From: Aquilaria yunnanensis
Taxonomy: Eukaryota; Streptophyta; Magnoliopsida; Malvales; Thymelaeaceae
NCBI GenBank assembly: GCA_039654915.1
Contig: CM077597.1
Coordinates: 62,028,001-62,092,000, forward strand
Length of the DNA stretch: 64,000 bases
Direction of reading: 5' to 3'
Part shown: positions 1 to 11,529 of the stretch, piece by piece
Layout of the letters: the number at the start of each line of letters is the position of its first letter
Position numbering within the stretch: position 1 is the stretch's first letter
Translations under genes and position numbers: made by a program
Notes under the pieces: model-generated
The model's database searches: none
What the model was told of the DNA's origin: nothing
What the model saw: only the letters and a program-made list of their open reading frames with translations

Positions 1-559
1 TGGAAGTTAGCCTCACATCCTTTGCTCTACTCATACTTTTAATCTTTCCTGGTTAACTAAGTTAGTGGAGTAGCTATTATAGAGAATTTAGGCACAAATC
101 TCCTGTAATAGCTTGCCAGCCCTAGGAAGCTCCTGACTTCCCTCATATTTTGAGGTTGCTTCTAGTCCAAGACAGCCTTTAACTTCTTAAGGCCAATAGC
201 TAAACCAAGCTCATTTATCACATGACCTAGGAATCCAACTTCATTGGCCCTGAATTGGCACCTGCTAAGCTTGCCATAGAACTTATGCTGTTTTAGCAAG
301 TCAACAACCAACCTCAAGTGCTCTTCATGAGTTTTTTCATCCTTTGAGTACATTAATATATCATCAATGAATACCACTAAAAATGGTCAAAATAAGCCTT
401 GAACACTCTCTACATGAGGTCCATGAAAAAGGCTAGTGCATTAGTGAGCCTAAATGGCATCCCTGTGTACTCAAAGTGGCTATACCTAGTGCTGAAAGCT
501 ATTTTGGGTATGTCCTCATCCTTCACTCTCAACTGAAAGTATCTAGATTTGATGTATAC
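1..559 (-). pseudogene. Chr-1 reverse transcriptase, C-terminal part (broken)
   Basis: The minus strand translates to the second half of a Ty3/gypsy RT. A conserved strand ending [11 protein letters not shown] lies just left of 559. The catalytic FIDDILMYSK box follows in a 71-residue open frame at 162-377, then an FLGHVI motif and, nearer position 1, a degenerate SFLGLASYYRRF motif. At least one frame change and several TAG/TAA stops, many at expected Trp codons, interrupt it. The gene is also split from its N-terminal half by the solo LTR at 560-3051, and the two halves join logically across that LTR. Family assignment is secure; function is lost. Confidence 0.85.
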
Positions 560-3051
560 TGTTACCCACTCTGGGGTAGTCCAATTATAGTGCCAAAATT
601 GTGCATTTAGACTCCCAGGATTGGTAATGTTCTGTAGGCCATTAGAACACTACCCTTAGTGTGCATACCTAAGTGGCCCTCTTGGGCACTATGTAAATAC
701 ATGCATATTGGTCCAACCATCACACACATATTCACATTTCATGCACACCATGGTAGCAAATAAGGAAAACACTAGCACAAGTCTTAATCTTGGCTACCAC
801 ACATTAGGCAATCTTGTTAAGTTCTAGTGACCAGCTACTGCACCTGTAACTTCCACTAATAAACTGTATCATTATAGCCTCATACCCCCATGTTTGCTTT
901 GCTCCATTACCAAGTAGAGACTTATAGAAAACCATGGAATTTTTTTTTACATCAATATCCCACCTATGGACCAAGTTATGGATTTTTTAAGTTCGTTACA
1001 AAATTCTGACCAAATAAACAGTAACTCAGCCAATTTTCCAACGTCATATCTTCGGCTACAAGAATCCAAATCCAGAAATTCAAAATTCGAGTTCAACCTA
1101 TGGATGTTCTCTAGGTTTTTTCAAAATTTCATACGAAGATTCATTCTACACAGGGAGATATTAAACTTTAGGTACATGGTCGAAATTCTGGCAACTTTTG
1201 GATCATTTTGCCCATACAATTTTTTCCAAACCATGCAAACACTTCATTCACAAGGGGAAAGCCCTCCAAGGCTATACCATACATGTCCAATACACATATA
1301 AATTACATTCTCTTGCATCTAGCAACTTTATGTGGCCAAAACAGAATTTACAAGTAAGCAGCCTATCATTCACACTTAGGCAGCTTTGCACCACATCACT
1401 TACATAGCCAAAACATTACCCAAATGCTCACATACTTGTCTCATCTTACATACACTACATGTACATGCATACATGCACTAAATAATGGTGTTAAATCAGC
1501 TAAATACGCACCCTAGGTTACAGGAGGTCCTGAGACACAATGGACTCCAAAAACAGGATGCTGGACAGCTGCTGCATAACACAATAAGTACCACCATTAA
1601 AAATACCAAATGTGCTCCTAAAATCACCAAAAATTCCAGATCACAACTAGACATATGGAAGTTCATGTACCTGAAATTTCAGATCAAAACTCAGACCACA
1701 AAGGTTATTTTGAAAGTGATCTTTCAGTTGGACCTGAAATGACAGAATTGAGGGTAGTAAGTTTCATTGAGAAACTTAGTAAGGGTAACACTTGGTTTCT
1801 TATGGTAACATGACCCTCATTAAAACCTGCATCAAAAGACACTAAAAAATAAAAACCAATGCATATATACAAGATATAGCAACCAAATGCAGCAGCCAAA
1901 CACAAACAACAAACACATGAAATGTGGAAGCAGCATATACCATAAGTTAGTCCATAAAACACATAATAAACATAACCAAATCGCTATGGCAGCCCTCCTC
2001 AAGCTAATGCTTGGCCTTAGGAGTATTTTAACACTAGTTAGTACTAACTTTTTGGCTCTAGAAACCCAGAATTTCGCTGCCATCACCGTGCACTTCACAC
2101 TAGGTCACAAAACCTTCAATAAGTGCACTCCCCTCACTAAGCTTGGTTCATCAAGCTCATGGCTCTCTTCCAAGCTTAGCCCTATCTCCATGGATGTTTG
2201 AAAATTGCAGAAAACATTCCATGACAGGAAGAGAACCCTTACCAAAGTGGGTAGGCCAAAAATCAAGCTTGATCCTTGAAGTATGCAAGAAATAGCTCTA
2301 GTTTGCTTCCAATTGCTTCCTTTTGCTTTCAATTTCAATCAATTGCAAGTTTGAAGGTGTGGTGGCTATTGAGGAAGTATGGCTCTGTTCTTGGGCTGGG
2401 GGAGGATGAAAATGAGAAAGGGATAAGTGATTTGGCCACTTAAATGGCCCTAAATGAGCTTAAGGGCACCAAAACACACTTAAACAAGCTTAACCTTGCT
2501 TTATGTCATTTTCCTTTTCAATAATTATGGTTTCTTTGCCTTAAACTCATTGGTACACATGTGCCCAACATTTTTGACTAATTATCAAGTCTTGGCTGCC
2601 TCCCCATAGTGGGATAACCCCACAATTCCACCACTAGACTTAAGTTAAAAGCTTGAACACCTTAAGGTTTACACTAGGACATTTAGGTCCTTATTACCTT
2701 TAGTGTTTCCTTTGTCCAAACTTGTCTTCCATGAGCAATTTGGTCCTCCAATAGCACTTTTGTACCATTCATATCTCTCCCATAACTCTTCAAGCCTCTT
2801 TCTTGACATTTTTCTAATTGAGTACCCGAATTTCCAAAACCTTACGAAAAAGTCCATAGGTTGCTTGAAAAACAAGCAATCCTTAAGGCTTTTCTTGGGG
2901 ACCAAGTTACCAACTTGGAACACTTTTAAGGAGGTGTTGATCATGCCTTTTACCCCCCACACTTCAATCACTGTGGTGAGAATTACACAATATAATGGTG
3001 TTTAGCCATTATGACACACTTGTAATTCTCCCATTTTGTGACGTGGTAACA
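560..3051 (-). mobile_element. Solo LTR of the Chr-X family inside the Chr-1 reverse transcriptase
   Basis: This 2,492 bp block begins TGTTACC and ends GGTAACA, a perfect terminal inverted repeat. It aligns end to end with the LTR at 31470-33945 and, in the opposite orientation, with the LTR material at 61285-63200. Both flanks are coding sequence of the same RT (FSKID on one side, KSRYFQLRV on the other), so this is a lone LTR with no internal region. The flanking pentamers (TATAC left, TCTAT right) do not match well, so the target duplication has decayed or been altered. Short open frames inside it are chance frames. Confidence 0.88.
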
Positions 3052-3803
3052 TCTATCTTGGAGAATACCCTAGCTCCCTTCAACTGATCAAACAGATCCT
3101 CTATCCTTGTGAGGGGGTACTTGTTCTTGATGGTCAGTGCATTGAGCTTCCTGTAGTCTATGCACAATCTAAAGGTTCCATTTTTCTTTTTTCTAAAAAG
3201 TACAAGTGCCCCCTATGGAGATGTACTTAATCTTATGACACCCTTTTCTAGTAGTTCATCCAAGTGCTTTCTTAGCTCAACCATTTCAAGAATAGCCATC
3301 TTGTAGGGAGCAATAGACACAAGAGTAGTTCTTGGTACCAGCTTGACCTCAGACTCAACCTCTCTTGTAGGAGGGTGTTCTGGCAGGTCAATGGGGAACA
3401 CTTCAGGAAATTCCTGCACTATGGGAATCCTTCCTAGGTTACTGACTACCTCATTCCCATTCAACCCCATGTATTCACCCTTAACTACAATGGGTTTGTG
3501 TTCCACCACACTTAAGTACCTATCGGGTGCATGCTCAAATGACCTTTCCACAACATGTGACTCACAACTAGGCAAGCAAAGTTGTTTAGAATGGTAGCCT
3601 CTAACTACCCTATTGTCACTAAGCCAGTTCATACCTAGTATGATGTCGTAGCCACTAGTTTCTAAAACAATCAAGTCCACTTTTAGTTCTAGCTCACCAA
3701 GCCTAAGTATGCAATCCTTTACTACATGGTAAGTGAACATGATTTCATTCCCAGCAGTTCTAACTAGGTGCATTTCATTCATAGTGCTTACTTCCAAATT
3801 CAT
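3052..3803 (-). pseudogene. Chr-1 protease C-terminus, linker and N-terminal reverse transcriptase (broken)
   Basis: A 196-residue minus-strand frame (3213-3803) contains the end of the aspartic protease (YDIILGMNWL flap motif), a linker, and the start of RT (LPEHPPTREVE, then KMAILEMVELRKHLDELLEKG). It ends in TAG at 3213-3215, where related proteins carry Trp. The same frame continues past the stop through [22 protein letters not shown] and FSKID up to the inserted LTR at 3051. RT would copy the element RNA into DNA. This copy cannot encode a full enzyme. Confidence 0.85.
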
Positions 3804-4130
3804 AGCTTTAACAACCTTATATAAATCATATACAAAGAAGCACTAGTATCAAATAAAATAGATACTTCATAAACATTAAATAAAACGGTACTTTTTAGTG
3901 ATTTCTTAGTCAGCCTTGCTTGGGCTAACCCTTCCTCCTCAAATTCAGGTTCCTTAGTTTCTTGAGTCCTCCTTGAAGTTTCCAACTGCAACACTCTTCC
4001 AGGGGCTTGGTTCTGCCTCGTCCTATCTAGGGGCATACTGGGTCCTTGGTGCTTCTTCAGTGGTGGTGCATTCTGCCTCCTTATGGGTAGTTGCCCATGG
4101 GACCATTTGTTGCCAAACCTTCCCATCAAA
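3804..4130 (-). pseudogene. Chr-1 Gag C-terminal tail and protease N-terminus (frameshifted)
   Basis: This minus-strand frame (3800-4129) holds a basic, proline- and glutamine-rich tail typical of the region after the gag zinc knuckle. The start of the retroviral-type aspartic protease follows. The active-site triad reads D-T-S in VSILFDTSASLYM, where family members normally have D-T-G. A shift of one base near 3810 moves the coding frame into the overlapping 3213-3803 frame. Both the lost glycine and the frameshift argue that the protease is inactive. Confidence 0.75.
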
Positions 4131-5462
4131 CTCTACTTCTCATTCTTAATGGGGTAATCCTTTACCTTGTGATCCTAGGCCCTACACTTTACATAGCCCT
4201 TTGTCAGTCCTGCACTGAAGCCTATACTGACTAAGCCTTTTCTCCTTCTTACTTTCTTTCCTAGCCTTAGGTGCTACTGCTTCCTCTTGGCCTTTTCTCT
4301 TGGATGCCTTCTACACCCCACTAGCTCATCTTGGACTACTCCAAACTTTGTCCCTAAACTCCTGCTCCAAAGCCATAGCTCTCTACACTACATCATAGTA
4401 CTTTTGGCCTCCAACTACCCTGAGTATCTACGTAAGCTCTGGTCTGAGGCATTTGAGGAATCTCTTGGTTTTCAGCTCCTCTTAACATTCCTACTAAGGA
4501 GCATATTGTATGAGGCTATTGAAACTCTATTCATACTCCAAAACTGAGAGCTCTCCTTGCTAAAGGAAGTCAAACTCCACCTGATTCTGTTCTTTTAGGG
4601 CTTCACTGATGTACTATTACTAGAAGACTAGTAGAAACTCTGCCCATATCATAAATCTTCTTCTTGAAGATGGCCGCCTAGCATTCTTACTACCATAAGT
4701 CTTATGGATTGCTCTCTACCATTGCTCTACATTGCTTTCAAGTCTAAAGATTGAAAGCATAACTCTTTAAGAAAAGGAAACCTTTATTCTCTCAAATATC
4801 TTTTCAACTTGGTTGATCCAGAGCTCTACTTCCTCCAAATCACATCCTCTTCAAAATACTGGGGGTTTCAATGCAAGAAACCCTTCCATTTGGCCTTCCC
4901 TCAACCCTCCACCACTCAGCCTAGTAGCCTTCTCATGGCTTTCCATTTCACTTCTAGTGGTGCCAGTGAGCTAGGTTGGCCTCTTGGTTTCATCCATGTC
5001 CAGGTCATTTACTTCTGGACTTACTTCCTCCTTAACCCTTATTTTATATCTCACCTCTGATCTTACCCTCTTTGCTCTTAGGTGCCTTTTCTCTTCATCA
5101 CCATCATCATCATTTCCTCCCCAAATTCCACTAGCCTGATCATCATGCGTAGGCTCCTTTCCAGGGCTTCTTTCAATCACAACTTCTCTAGCTTGCACAG
5201 CATGTTCTGGGACTTGTACTTGAGTTTTAGTCAAGGCCAGTATGCCTACCACAAGTTGGGCTATGGGTGCCTGCATGAACTCCATCATTTGCTCCATCCT
5301 CCCTTGGTCATCTCTGCTCGGCCAAGGCACTGTGGCCCTACGCTCAGGATCTGTGGTCCATGCCTACCCATCAGGCACAAAATCTAGCTGCCCAACCCTT
5401 GGATGGCTAACCCTACTCTCCGCTTGTTTCTTAGCTTCTCTTTCCATGTTTCGGGTCCTCAT
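4131..5462 (-). pseudogene. Chr-1 gag (decayed)
   Basis: The likely start is the ATG at 5460-5462, about 115 bp after the primer site. The first part reads as a charged, Arg/Lys-rich N-terminus with an in-frame TAG at 5364-5366, then an acidic stretch rich in Asp and Glu (open frame 4971-5330). Further on, translations in shifting frames resemble the gag helix region (VELWINQVEKIFERIKV near 4800). Several stops and frame changes are present. The family call comes from position and from similarity to the better-preserved gag at 35470-36027. Confidence 0.6.
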
Positions 5463-5578
5463 TTAGCACATAGCAACAAAAAAGGACAACATATGCTCAA
5501 TATTCATAAGTCTACTAAACCTAATGTAGGAACACGTCTAAACTTTAAACAGACCTCAAATGTCCAACGAGCAAGCCT

Positions 5579-5590
5579 ACTCTGATACCA
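5579..5590 (-). other. Chr-1 primer binding site (initiator tRNA-Met)
   Basis: The minus strand reads TGGTATCAGAGT, matching the plant initiator tRNA-Met type site in 11 of 12 positions. It lies nine bases inside the 5' LTR boundary and marks where minus-strand DNA synthesis would start. Confidence 0.85.
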
Positions 5591-5599
5591 ACAAAATAT

Positions 5600-7129
5600 T
5601 GCCATGCCTAACATAGCTCATAGCCTATTTGTGGGGCTTAGAACACAAAATGAGTAGCAATGGTACTTAATTAGAACTATCAAATTTAGTAGCTCACAAG
5701 AAATACTAAGTGTCTAGCATGGGCTAGGACACATGGCAGGGCACCCTAGGCACCTACCAGGGCACAATGAGGTTCAATGTAGCATGTGCCAACACACTTG
5801 CTAGGGCCACCAAGGCATGCCCTGGACACTACTAAGACACATGGACATGTACCTAGGATACAGACCAGTACTAGCTTGTCATACCACTCAAATTTTCATG
5901 CTCATCCGAAATAAGAGAAATACCTAAGATGGATTCATGCTAGGAATAACAACATCATCCTTCATTCATCATATGCATGACAACCAAAACACTAACATCA
6001 AGTTTAGAAAAGCATAAGTTTTACATGTCCATGAGGCTACACATGTCTTTGCAAGCCTACTAGTGGCCACCCTAGCGCACATAACATCCACTAGCTCAGG
6101 TGAGAGGTTTAGAACCCTTGTTGGCCTAGCCGTGCCGTAGCCACAAGGTCAAAAGGTGAAACCTTGTTCATCTAGTCTACAACAACGAGGCCCTATAGCC
6201 TAGTCTACAAAGTTCCACCATAATTCCCCTGCATAACGACTATAAGAAGGCTACATGATTGCATCCAATAAGCTTCGGCTTGCTAGGAGCGGGTTAGTGA
6301 TCAGAACTCACTGGGCACGAAGTGATGCACCGTGAGGAGGACTAGTTGAGGAAAGGTCTTATGGCCTAGTTATATGTGCATATAATAGACCCTCATGCTA
6401 TGTGAGCTCCCAGCAAGAGGCTTAGTAATTTTCTTGCAGGTACACTTAAGAACCTTTACTGAGAATTGTCGAATTCTCACTCCCTAGTTTTGTTATGCAG
6501 AGACTGAAGTTGTTGGACCGGGTAATCGTTGAGGATTATTGCGGTAGTACTCTTTTGTGTGTACAGGTACGGCACTGAGATTCCTTGTGATTTTAGTCTA
6601 CATGGGTATACTTAGTTGGCTCGTTGGTCAAGTAACAGTACTAACTAGTATCTTTCTTTGACTGCAGAGCCTAGTAGCACTGGGATTAGCATCCAAGGTG
6701 GGAGTTAAGTCAAAGAGATCTTAGTAGAGGCTTGTATTTATACAGTACTTTTAGTTGCCTCCATAGTTTATGTTATGAGGAGTCCTCGACTCTAGGGTTG
6801 CACTTGGGTGAGGGCATTAGTCTACATTATGTATGAATGTTCTCATGAGTTGTTATGTCTAGTAAACTCACACAAATGTTGATTTTGTATGCTTTGGCTA
6901 TTTGTACTTATTTTTGTGTAGAAATTACTTGTCCAAGTTAATGTTTTAATGTTTTCTAGTTTTAATAAACCAAGTCAAGGCGTGAAGGGCATGCATATTG
7001 CATATTCTAGGATAATCAACTAGTATCATGGATTTAATCCGCACACATACACAACTAGCCAATTGCAATCCACCGTGAGACCAGCTCTCACAGGGCTTCC
7101 TAGGCAGGGGCACAGGCGGCAGTGTCACA
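5600..7129 (-). mobile_element. Chr-1 5' LTR
   Basis: The block sits immediately upstream (minus sense) of the primer site. It starts TGTGACACTGCC in minus sense at 7129 and ends GGCATGGCA at 5600, giving TG...CA ends and a length of about 1.53 kb. The partner LTR is outside the window, so the ends are inferred from the primer site and from the change of sequence at 7130. No coding sequence is seen in it. Confidence 0.7.
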
Positions 7130-7560
7130 AGATTTATTCAAAACTTCACTTTCCAAGTGTAACGAGCTCTCTCCTAATGCCCCTAGCTTGATACACTTTA
7201 TGCCTCCCAGCCCATGGCCAATATACAATGGTTTTGAGGGGCATAAGATGCAACGCACTGTTATTCCTTTGGCTTTTCCATGTGCCTATAGACTTAGAAA
7301 AATTTCAAAGCCCTATAATTCTATTGTATGGCTTAGGGTCGGGGATACATCGGTTCAATTCTGCCTATTTTAGCAATAGCAAAGGCTTTCATTATGCTCG
7401 TGATTTTTCTAAGTATAAGAACTTGATTCATGTGTTTGGGTGCACTTTTTCGTCGAAAGTGTTTTTTTCCATACATTTTTTGCACTCAACATTTGTCTCT
7501 ATCGAGATTCTAATTTGGCTAATTTAAGCGACATTCCTTCCCAGACAATCTGTGTCCCAT
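7130..7560 (-). other. Non-coding 3' spacer of decayed Tat-D
   Basis: No gene is supported here. The stretch is AT-rich, with scattered motifs such as TTTTTCGTCGAAAGTGTTTT and TTTTTTGCACTCAAC. These resemble the spacer between pol and the antisense gene of Tat-A (around 14,700-14,800). It is read as the equivalent spacer of Tat-D, by position next to the Tat-D integrase. Confidence 0.4.
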
Positions 7561-9240
7561 GTGTATTTTAGTTTATCCCCGAAAGAGTCTCCCAATTTGA
7601 AGGCCACTAGCCTGATTTTAGCAGTAACGAGGTATGGTCATTCCTGGTTTGCCCTTAACACAGATTACACTAGTCTCTAGGGCTTGACCCCTATAGCATG
7701 AAGCACCAAGTCCCCAACTTTGATTCCCTTCATCCTAACCTTTCGGTATGCAGAAGTAGCCACTCTTTGCTAAAATGCCATTGTTTGGAGTTTGGCTGAT
7801 CATTTGTGGTTTTCCAATAAGTCTAGTCTAGCCCTTAAGCCTACGTCATTGGATTCCTTATCGAAGATTTGCTCTCTTCAGGATGATTGTGCTATCCCCA
7901 CAGGAATCAATGCTTCGGTACCATAGGCAATGGAGAGCAGAGTTTCCTGAGTTGCCTTTCTTGAAGTCATCCGATAGCTCCATAAAACACTTAGCAGCTC
8001 CCTTGGCCATTTTCCTTTGGCTTCTCCTAGTCATTTTTTCAAGCCATCCTTGATTATCTAGTTGGAGACTTCAACTTGGCCACTACTCTGGGGATGTGCT
8101 ACTGGGGGAAAATGTATCACGATGCCAAAGTTGGTGGTAAACTTCTAGAAACCTCTATTGGCGAATTAAGTCTAGTTGTCGGCCACCAATATCCTTGGAC
8201 AGTTGAACCTGTATACAATGTTTTTCCACAAAAAATTTTGGAATTCCTTTTCCTGATATAGATTGCAATAGCTCCATTTTTATCCATTTTGTGAAATAAT
8301 CTACTACCACTATGCACTATTTCACCCCTCCTCAAATCGTAGAAAGTGGGCCTATGAAGTCTATGCCACATATGGAAAAAGGACAAGGATAATTTGCCGA
8401 TGTCACAACATCAAATGGAATCCTTTGCCTAGGAGCATGGTGTTGGCACTTGTCGTAGCTTTTTATGAGTCTGCACATGTCTTGCCTCAGGGATAAGCAG
8501 AAATATCCCAACTGAAGCATGATACCAGCCAAGGCATCCATACTGATGTGAGAACCACACCTCCCTCCATGTTTTTTTTAGGACAAACTCTACTTTTGCC
8601 TCTCCAATGCATTTCTGTAAAAGACTGGAGTAGCCTTGTCGAAAAAGTTCTTTGCAAATGAGGAAATACCTTGCAGCAATTCTATTGACTTTTAAGGCTT
8701 TGAGTGGGTCATCAAGTATATTTCCTTCAGTGAGGTATTTCTAGAGTGGTGCTCACCACCCTTCTTGAATATTCATTATCTAGTTTACATTTAAGCTTGG
8801 CACTTTTTGCTCCACAGTACACCCCTTTGTCTTAGTTAGAACATCTGCTTGTTCATTTTCTCATTCAGAAACTTTCTCTATGACCACTTTGTCAAACTTC
8901 TCCTTCATCTCTTTTTCAAGTTCAAAATACTTCTTGAGTCTTGGCTCCATTACCTCATACTCCTTCTTAATTTCCAAACTAACAGCTATGAGTCACTGTA
9001 AGCTTGAATAGATTTAATCCTACATCCTAGTGAGGCATAGTTCGGTGATGAGGGCTTCATAGTCTACCACATTGTTTGTTACTTGGAAGCCAAATTTAAT
9101 GGCCTGAGATGTTTTCATTCTTTCTGGCCCTCCTAAGACTATACCTACATTTGGTATTCCATTCCTAATGCTCCATCGACAAATAGGTCCCACTTCGGTT
9201 CACAGTGTTCATTAATAGAAACCTACTCTTCAAGATTTTG
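7561..9240 (-). pseudogene. Tat-D pol, integrase and archaeal-type RNase H part (decayed)
   Basis: The minus strand carries, from right to left, remains of the second RNase H (WDLFVDGA near 9180), the integrase zinc-binding region, and integrase core fragments. A 69-residue frame at 8332-8541 reads MDALAGIMLQLGYF, then SYDKCQHHAP, then YPCPFSICGIDFIGPLS. In the zinc finger the first Cys of the C-x2-C pair is Tyr. Stops and frameshifts are dense. The same order of domains is intact in Tat-A. The upstream half lies at 21370-22353, separated by a later insertion. Confidence 0.75.
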
Positions 9241-10139
9241 ATGCAAACCTTGATGGTATAAAGACCATGAAACACGCCCAAGATGTTTTTCAAGCTCCAG
9301 AAGACATCAAAGAGACTGGATTTGAAGATCCCACCCCTAATCAACCTGTGACTAGAAATGAGAAGTATAACAACACCAAGAACACAAGCACACTTGTGCA
9401 CCAAGGTAGTCCACAAAGAACCAAAGAGAAATTCTCTCCAAAGTAGCAAATTATTTCATGTCAAGGCTATTGTTTTACAATCAAAATATATGCCTATTTA
9501 TAGCCCTAACCTAGGGTAAAAGACTCAGAAAAATTCGCAGCCCAAGTCACCTAGGAAACCTAGTTATAAAGGACTCAAGAAAACCTAGTCAAACTAGGAT
9601 TCCTAAACCCTTTTAACACATGTTTAACGTGTGCAGCGAATTCCATTTATCCTAAGTGACTTGAATCATTTCCATGGCCTAAATGATATCCTAAATAATG
9701 TAAATAAATGGGAAAATAAAATAAAATACGTTACAAAACAAGATTGGCCATAAAAACCCCAAAATAGTCTTCTTGAGTGGTTCTTGCTTGTGTCTTCAAC
9801 TTCAAGCTGAAATTTGAACTTGATGTAGCCATGATTTTTCAAAATACAAAGCATGAAAGTTGTAGATCTCTTTCTTATCTTTGATATGACACCTGAACAA
9901 CAAAAAATAGACATCTAAAACCAAAGATATACCCAAAATACCACAACTGCTTCTGAACCAGTGATGACTCACAAATACTAATTTTGAACCTAAATTGGAT
10001 CTCCTTAACGTGCAAACTGGGTTTCATGATCTTCATATAATTTGTAGCTCTAGATGTTAGCTTTCCAATGAATCAAGAATCACTCAATTTCAATCTGTTA
10101 ACCTCAGGACATAAATTTTCTACCAAAACATCACCAATC
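9241..10139 (-). mobile_element. Gypsy 3'-end fragment with LTR-like sequence, left part
   Basis: This segment interrupts Tat-D and is continuous with 21153-21369 once Tat-A and its target duplication are taken out. In minus sense it contains a TATA-like CTATAAATAGG near 9500, followed by a T/G-rich leader, as in an LTR promoter. The adjoining piece at 21153-21369 looks like the C-terminal tail of a gypsy polyprotein. It is best read as the 3' end of a polyprotein plus part of a 3' LTR. No terminal repeats or target duplication could be confirmed, so the boundary near 9240 is approximate. Confidence 0.4.
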
Positions 10140-11012
10140 TGATGGCCGGGGGCCTCATCGTTTAGAGTCATGGTGACTGGTGGAGAGACATCTAGGAGGA
10201 AGAATGCCTGGAGGATGGTTCGCCCTTGGGAGTGTGCCTGAAAGTCCAGAAATAAAGGGTTAAGAGGCCCCCAGAATGTCTTTCCGGGGGGGAGCCTCCG
10301 ACGCCCAAGTCAGTGGTGGCTGAGAAAGGCAGAGGAAATAGCACAAAGGGGCTGAAGAGTCTCGCCTGGTGATTTTCTCAGAGTCTGGGAGTCAGATCTT
10401 TGCTAGCCAACCTCCTTCCAAGTATTTATTTCTCGGTATTTATAGGAGTACCTAGCCCGTTCAGATCGCGACACGTGTTCGGTCGGATGTTCCTTGAGTT
10501 TCTGGGTGTAGGGGACAGATAGCTGGTAGCAGGTTGCCTTGAGCCTTGTGTCGAGATGGGCCATGATGTGATTTTGATGGCGTCAGCATGTCAGAGCGCC
10601 TTCTGAGGTGGCTTATGACGTCTGTGAAAGGACGTGTCAGAGGCTTCCTTAAATGCTTCCTTAAATGCTCCTGCGGTACTCCCGAGGTCCCTGGGCGAGG
10701 TCATCCTTTGGTACGGACGGTGCCTTTTTGGGAAACACGCCCTCAGTTTGGGGGTACCCAGCTTCAGGGAGTTCCGCCTTCGAGGAGATCATGTTCGGCC
10801 CGCAATAGCTGGTGCCTCTTTTCCGAAGGCGATCTGTTTGCAACCTCGGGGGGCTAGTAGTATCCTCAAGTTACCTGGCGTGCCGGGCTCGGAGCTCTTC
10901 GGCTATCTCCCGAGGTGTATGATCCCACCTTTACTCGGGTAACACCAGTTTCTTCTGGCCATTCTTGTGGCAGGGAGTTCGGCCAGATAGAGGCGATAGC
11001 CTTTGGCTATCA
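10140..11012 (-). mobile_element. Tat-A 3' LTR
   Basis: This LTR starts TGATGGCC and ends GGCTATCA on the plus strand and is 873 bp long, the same as its partner at 20275-21147. The two differ by scattered single-base changes (seven seen in the first 155 bp), mostly transitions, and no length change. A minus-strand TATA-type element (CTATAAATACC) lies near 10435-10445. A GACACGTGT motif containing a G-box lies near 10470. Confidence 0.95.
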
Positions 11013-11029
11013 CATGCCCCCTTTGGAAA
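11013..11029 (-). other. Tat-A polypurine tract
   Basis: Immediately inside the 3' LTR the minus strand reads CCAAAGGGGGCATG, a purine run of the kind that primes plus-strand DNA synthesis. Equivalent purine tracts ending in GCATG adjoin the Tat-B 3' LTRs at 34984 and 50464, and a similar GGCATG sits before the Tat-C 3' LTR at 60936. Confidence 0.75.
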
Positions 11030-11521
11030 GCCGACGTGAAGACTTTGGTTTTGCATCTCTTTCCAAGGTTGTTCTTGGGAGTTTCTTAGGAAGCTCAACC
11101 TGTTCCGAGGATGCACCTCTTGCCCAAAGGAATGGGCTGTTCGACCTTGGCCTGTTCTTTGGTGTCTTCGAGGCGGAGCTTGTGCCGAAGATACACCTCT
11201 TGCCCGAAGGTCATGGGCTGTTTGGCCATAGCCTGTCTCTTGGTGTCCTCGAGGTAACCTGCTTTTTCTTCTTGCAGGTCTGTGTAACGTCGTGTCTGAT
11301 GGCCAAGCGTGTCAGTCTAAGCGACGCGTCCCAGCCTTTTAGGGATGTCAGAAGACGTGTCCCCTGTTTTGGCTCGGCGATTGACACGTGGTGCTTTGCC
11401 ATTGGAGAAGAGTCGCGTCGGTTATGGAGGGCACGCCTTTTCAGGTGCAGAGGGCAGTTACGGCGACGGTTCGCCTCCAAAAGGGTACTTATGACGACGT
11501 TTCGGTTACCAACCTTTGGCC
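11030..11521 (+). other. Upstream region of the Tat-A antisense gene
   Basis: No gene is supported in this 490 bp stretch. It contains two imperfect copies of a roughly 75 bp unit (GAGGATGCACCTCTTGCCC near 11116 and GAAGATACACCTCTTGCCC near 11188). By position it holds the distal promoter of the plus-strand antisense gene and also the 3' untranslated part of the minus-strand element. Confidence 0.5.
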
Positions 11522-11529
11522 TATAAATA
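11522..11529 (+). promoter_or_regulatory. TATA box of the Tat-A antisense gene
   Basis: The plus strand reads CTATAAATAGCCC, a strong plant-type TATA box, 258 bp upstream of the ATG at 11780. The same arrangement occurs in Tat-B (50879-50886) and, mirrored, in Tat-C (60427-60433), with the box about 245-260 bp from the ATG each time. That conservation across three diverged elements supports a real promoter. Confidence 0.75.

Larger units (their letters stand above)
1..7129 (-). mobile_element. Chr-1: Ty3/gypsy chromovirus-like retrotransposon, minus strand, 3' end outside the window
   Basis: Reading the minus strand from right to left gives a 5' LTR, a tRNA-Met primer site, gag, protease and reverse transcriptase, the order of a Ty3/gypsy element. 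The 3' half (RNase H, integrase, 3' LTR) would lie left of position 1. A 2.5 kb solo LTR of another family interrupts the reverse transcriptase at 560-3051. The coding regions carry several in-frame stops and at least one frameshift, so the copy is dead. Chromovirus assignment rests on the style of the RT and gag and on the primer site. No chromodomain is visible because that end is missing. Confidence 0.85.

Noticed and set aside
966..2338. Several 70-110 residue open frames in the first LTR
   Set aside because: They lie inside a solo LTR, change or vanish in the other LTR copies, and resemble no protein domain.
5579..5590. tRNA-Met-like sequence (also at 48254 and 63206)
   Set aside because: Only 12 bases match the tRNA 3' end. 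These are primer binding sites, and there is no cloverleaf.
10588..10942. Open frames near 10588-10942 that recur at 20769-21077
   Set aside because: They recur because these are the two LTRs of Tat-A; frames are broken at differing points and lack any domain.
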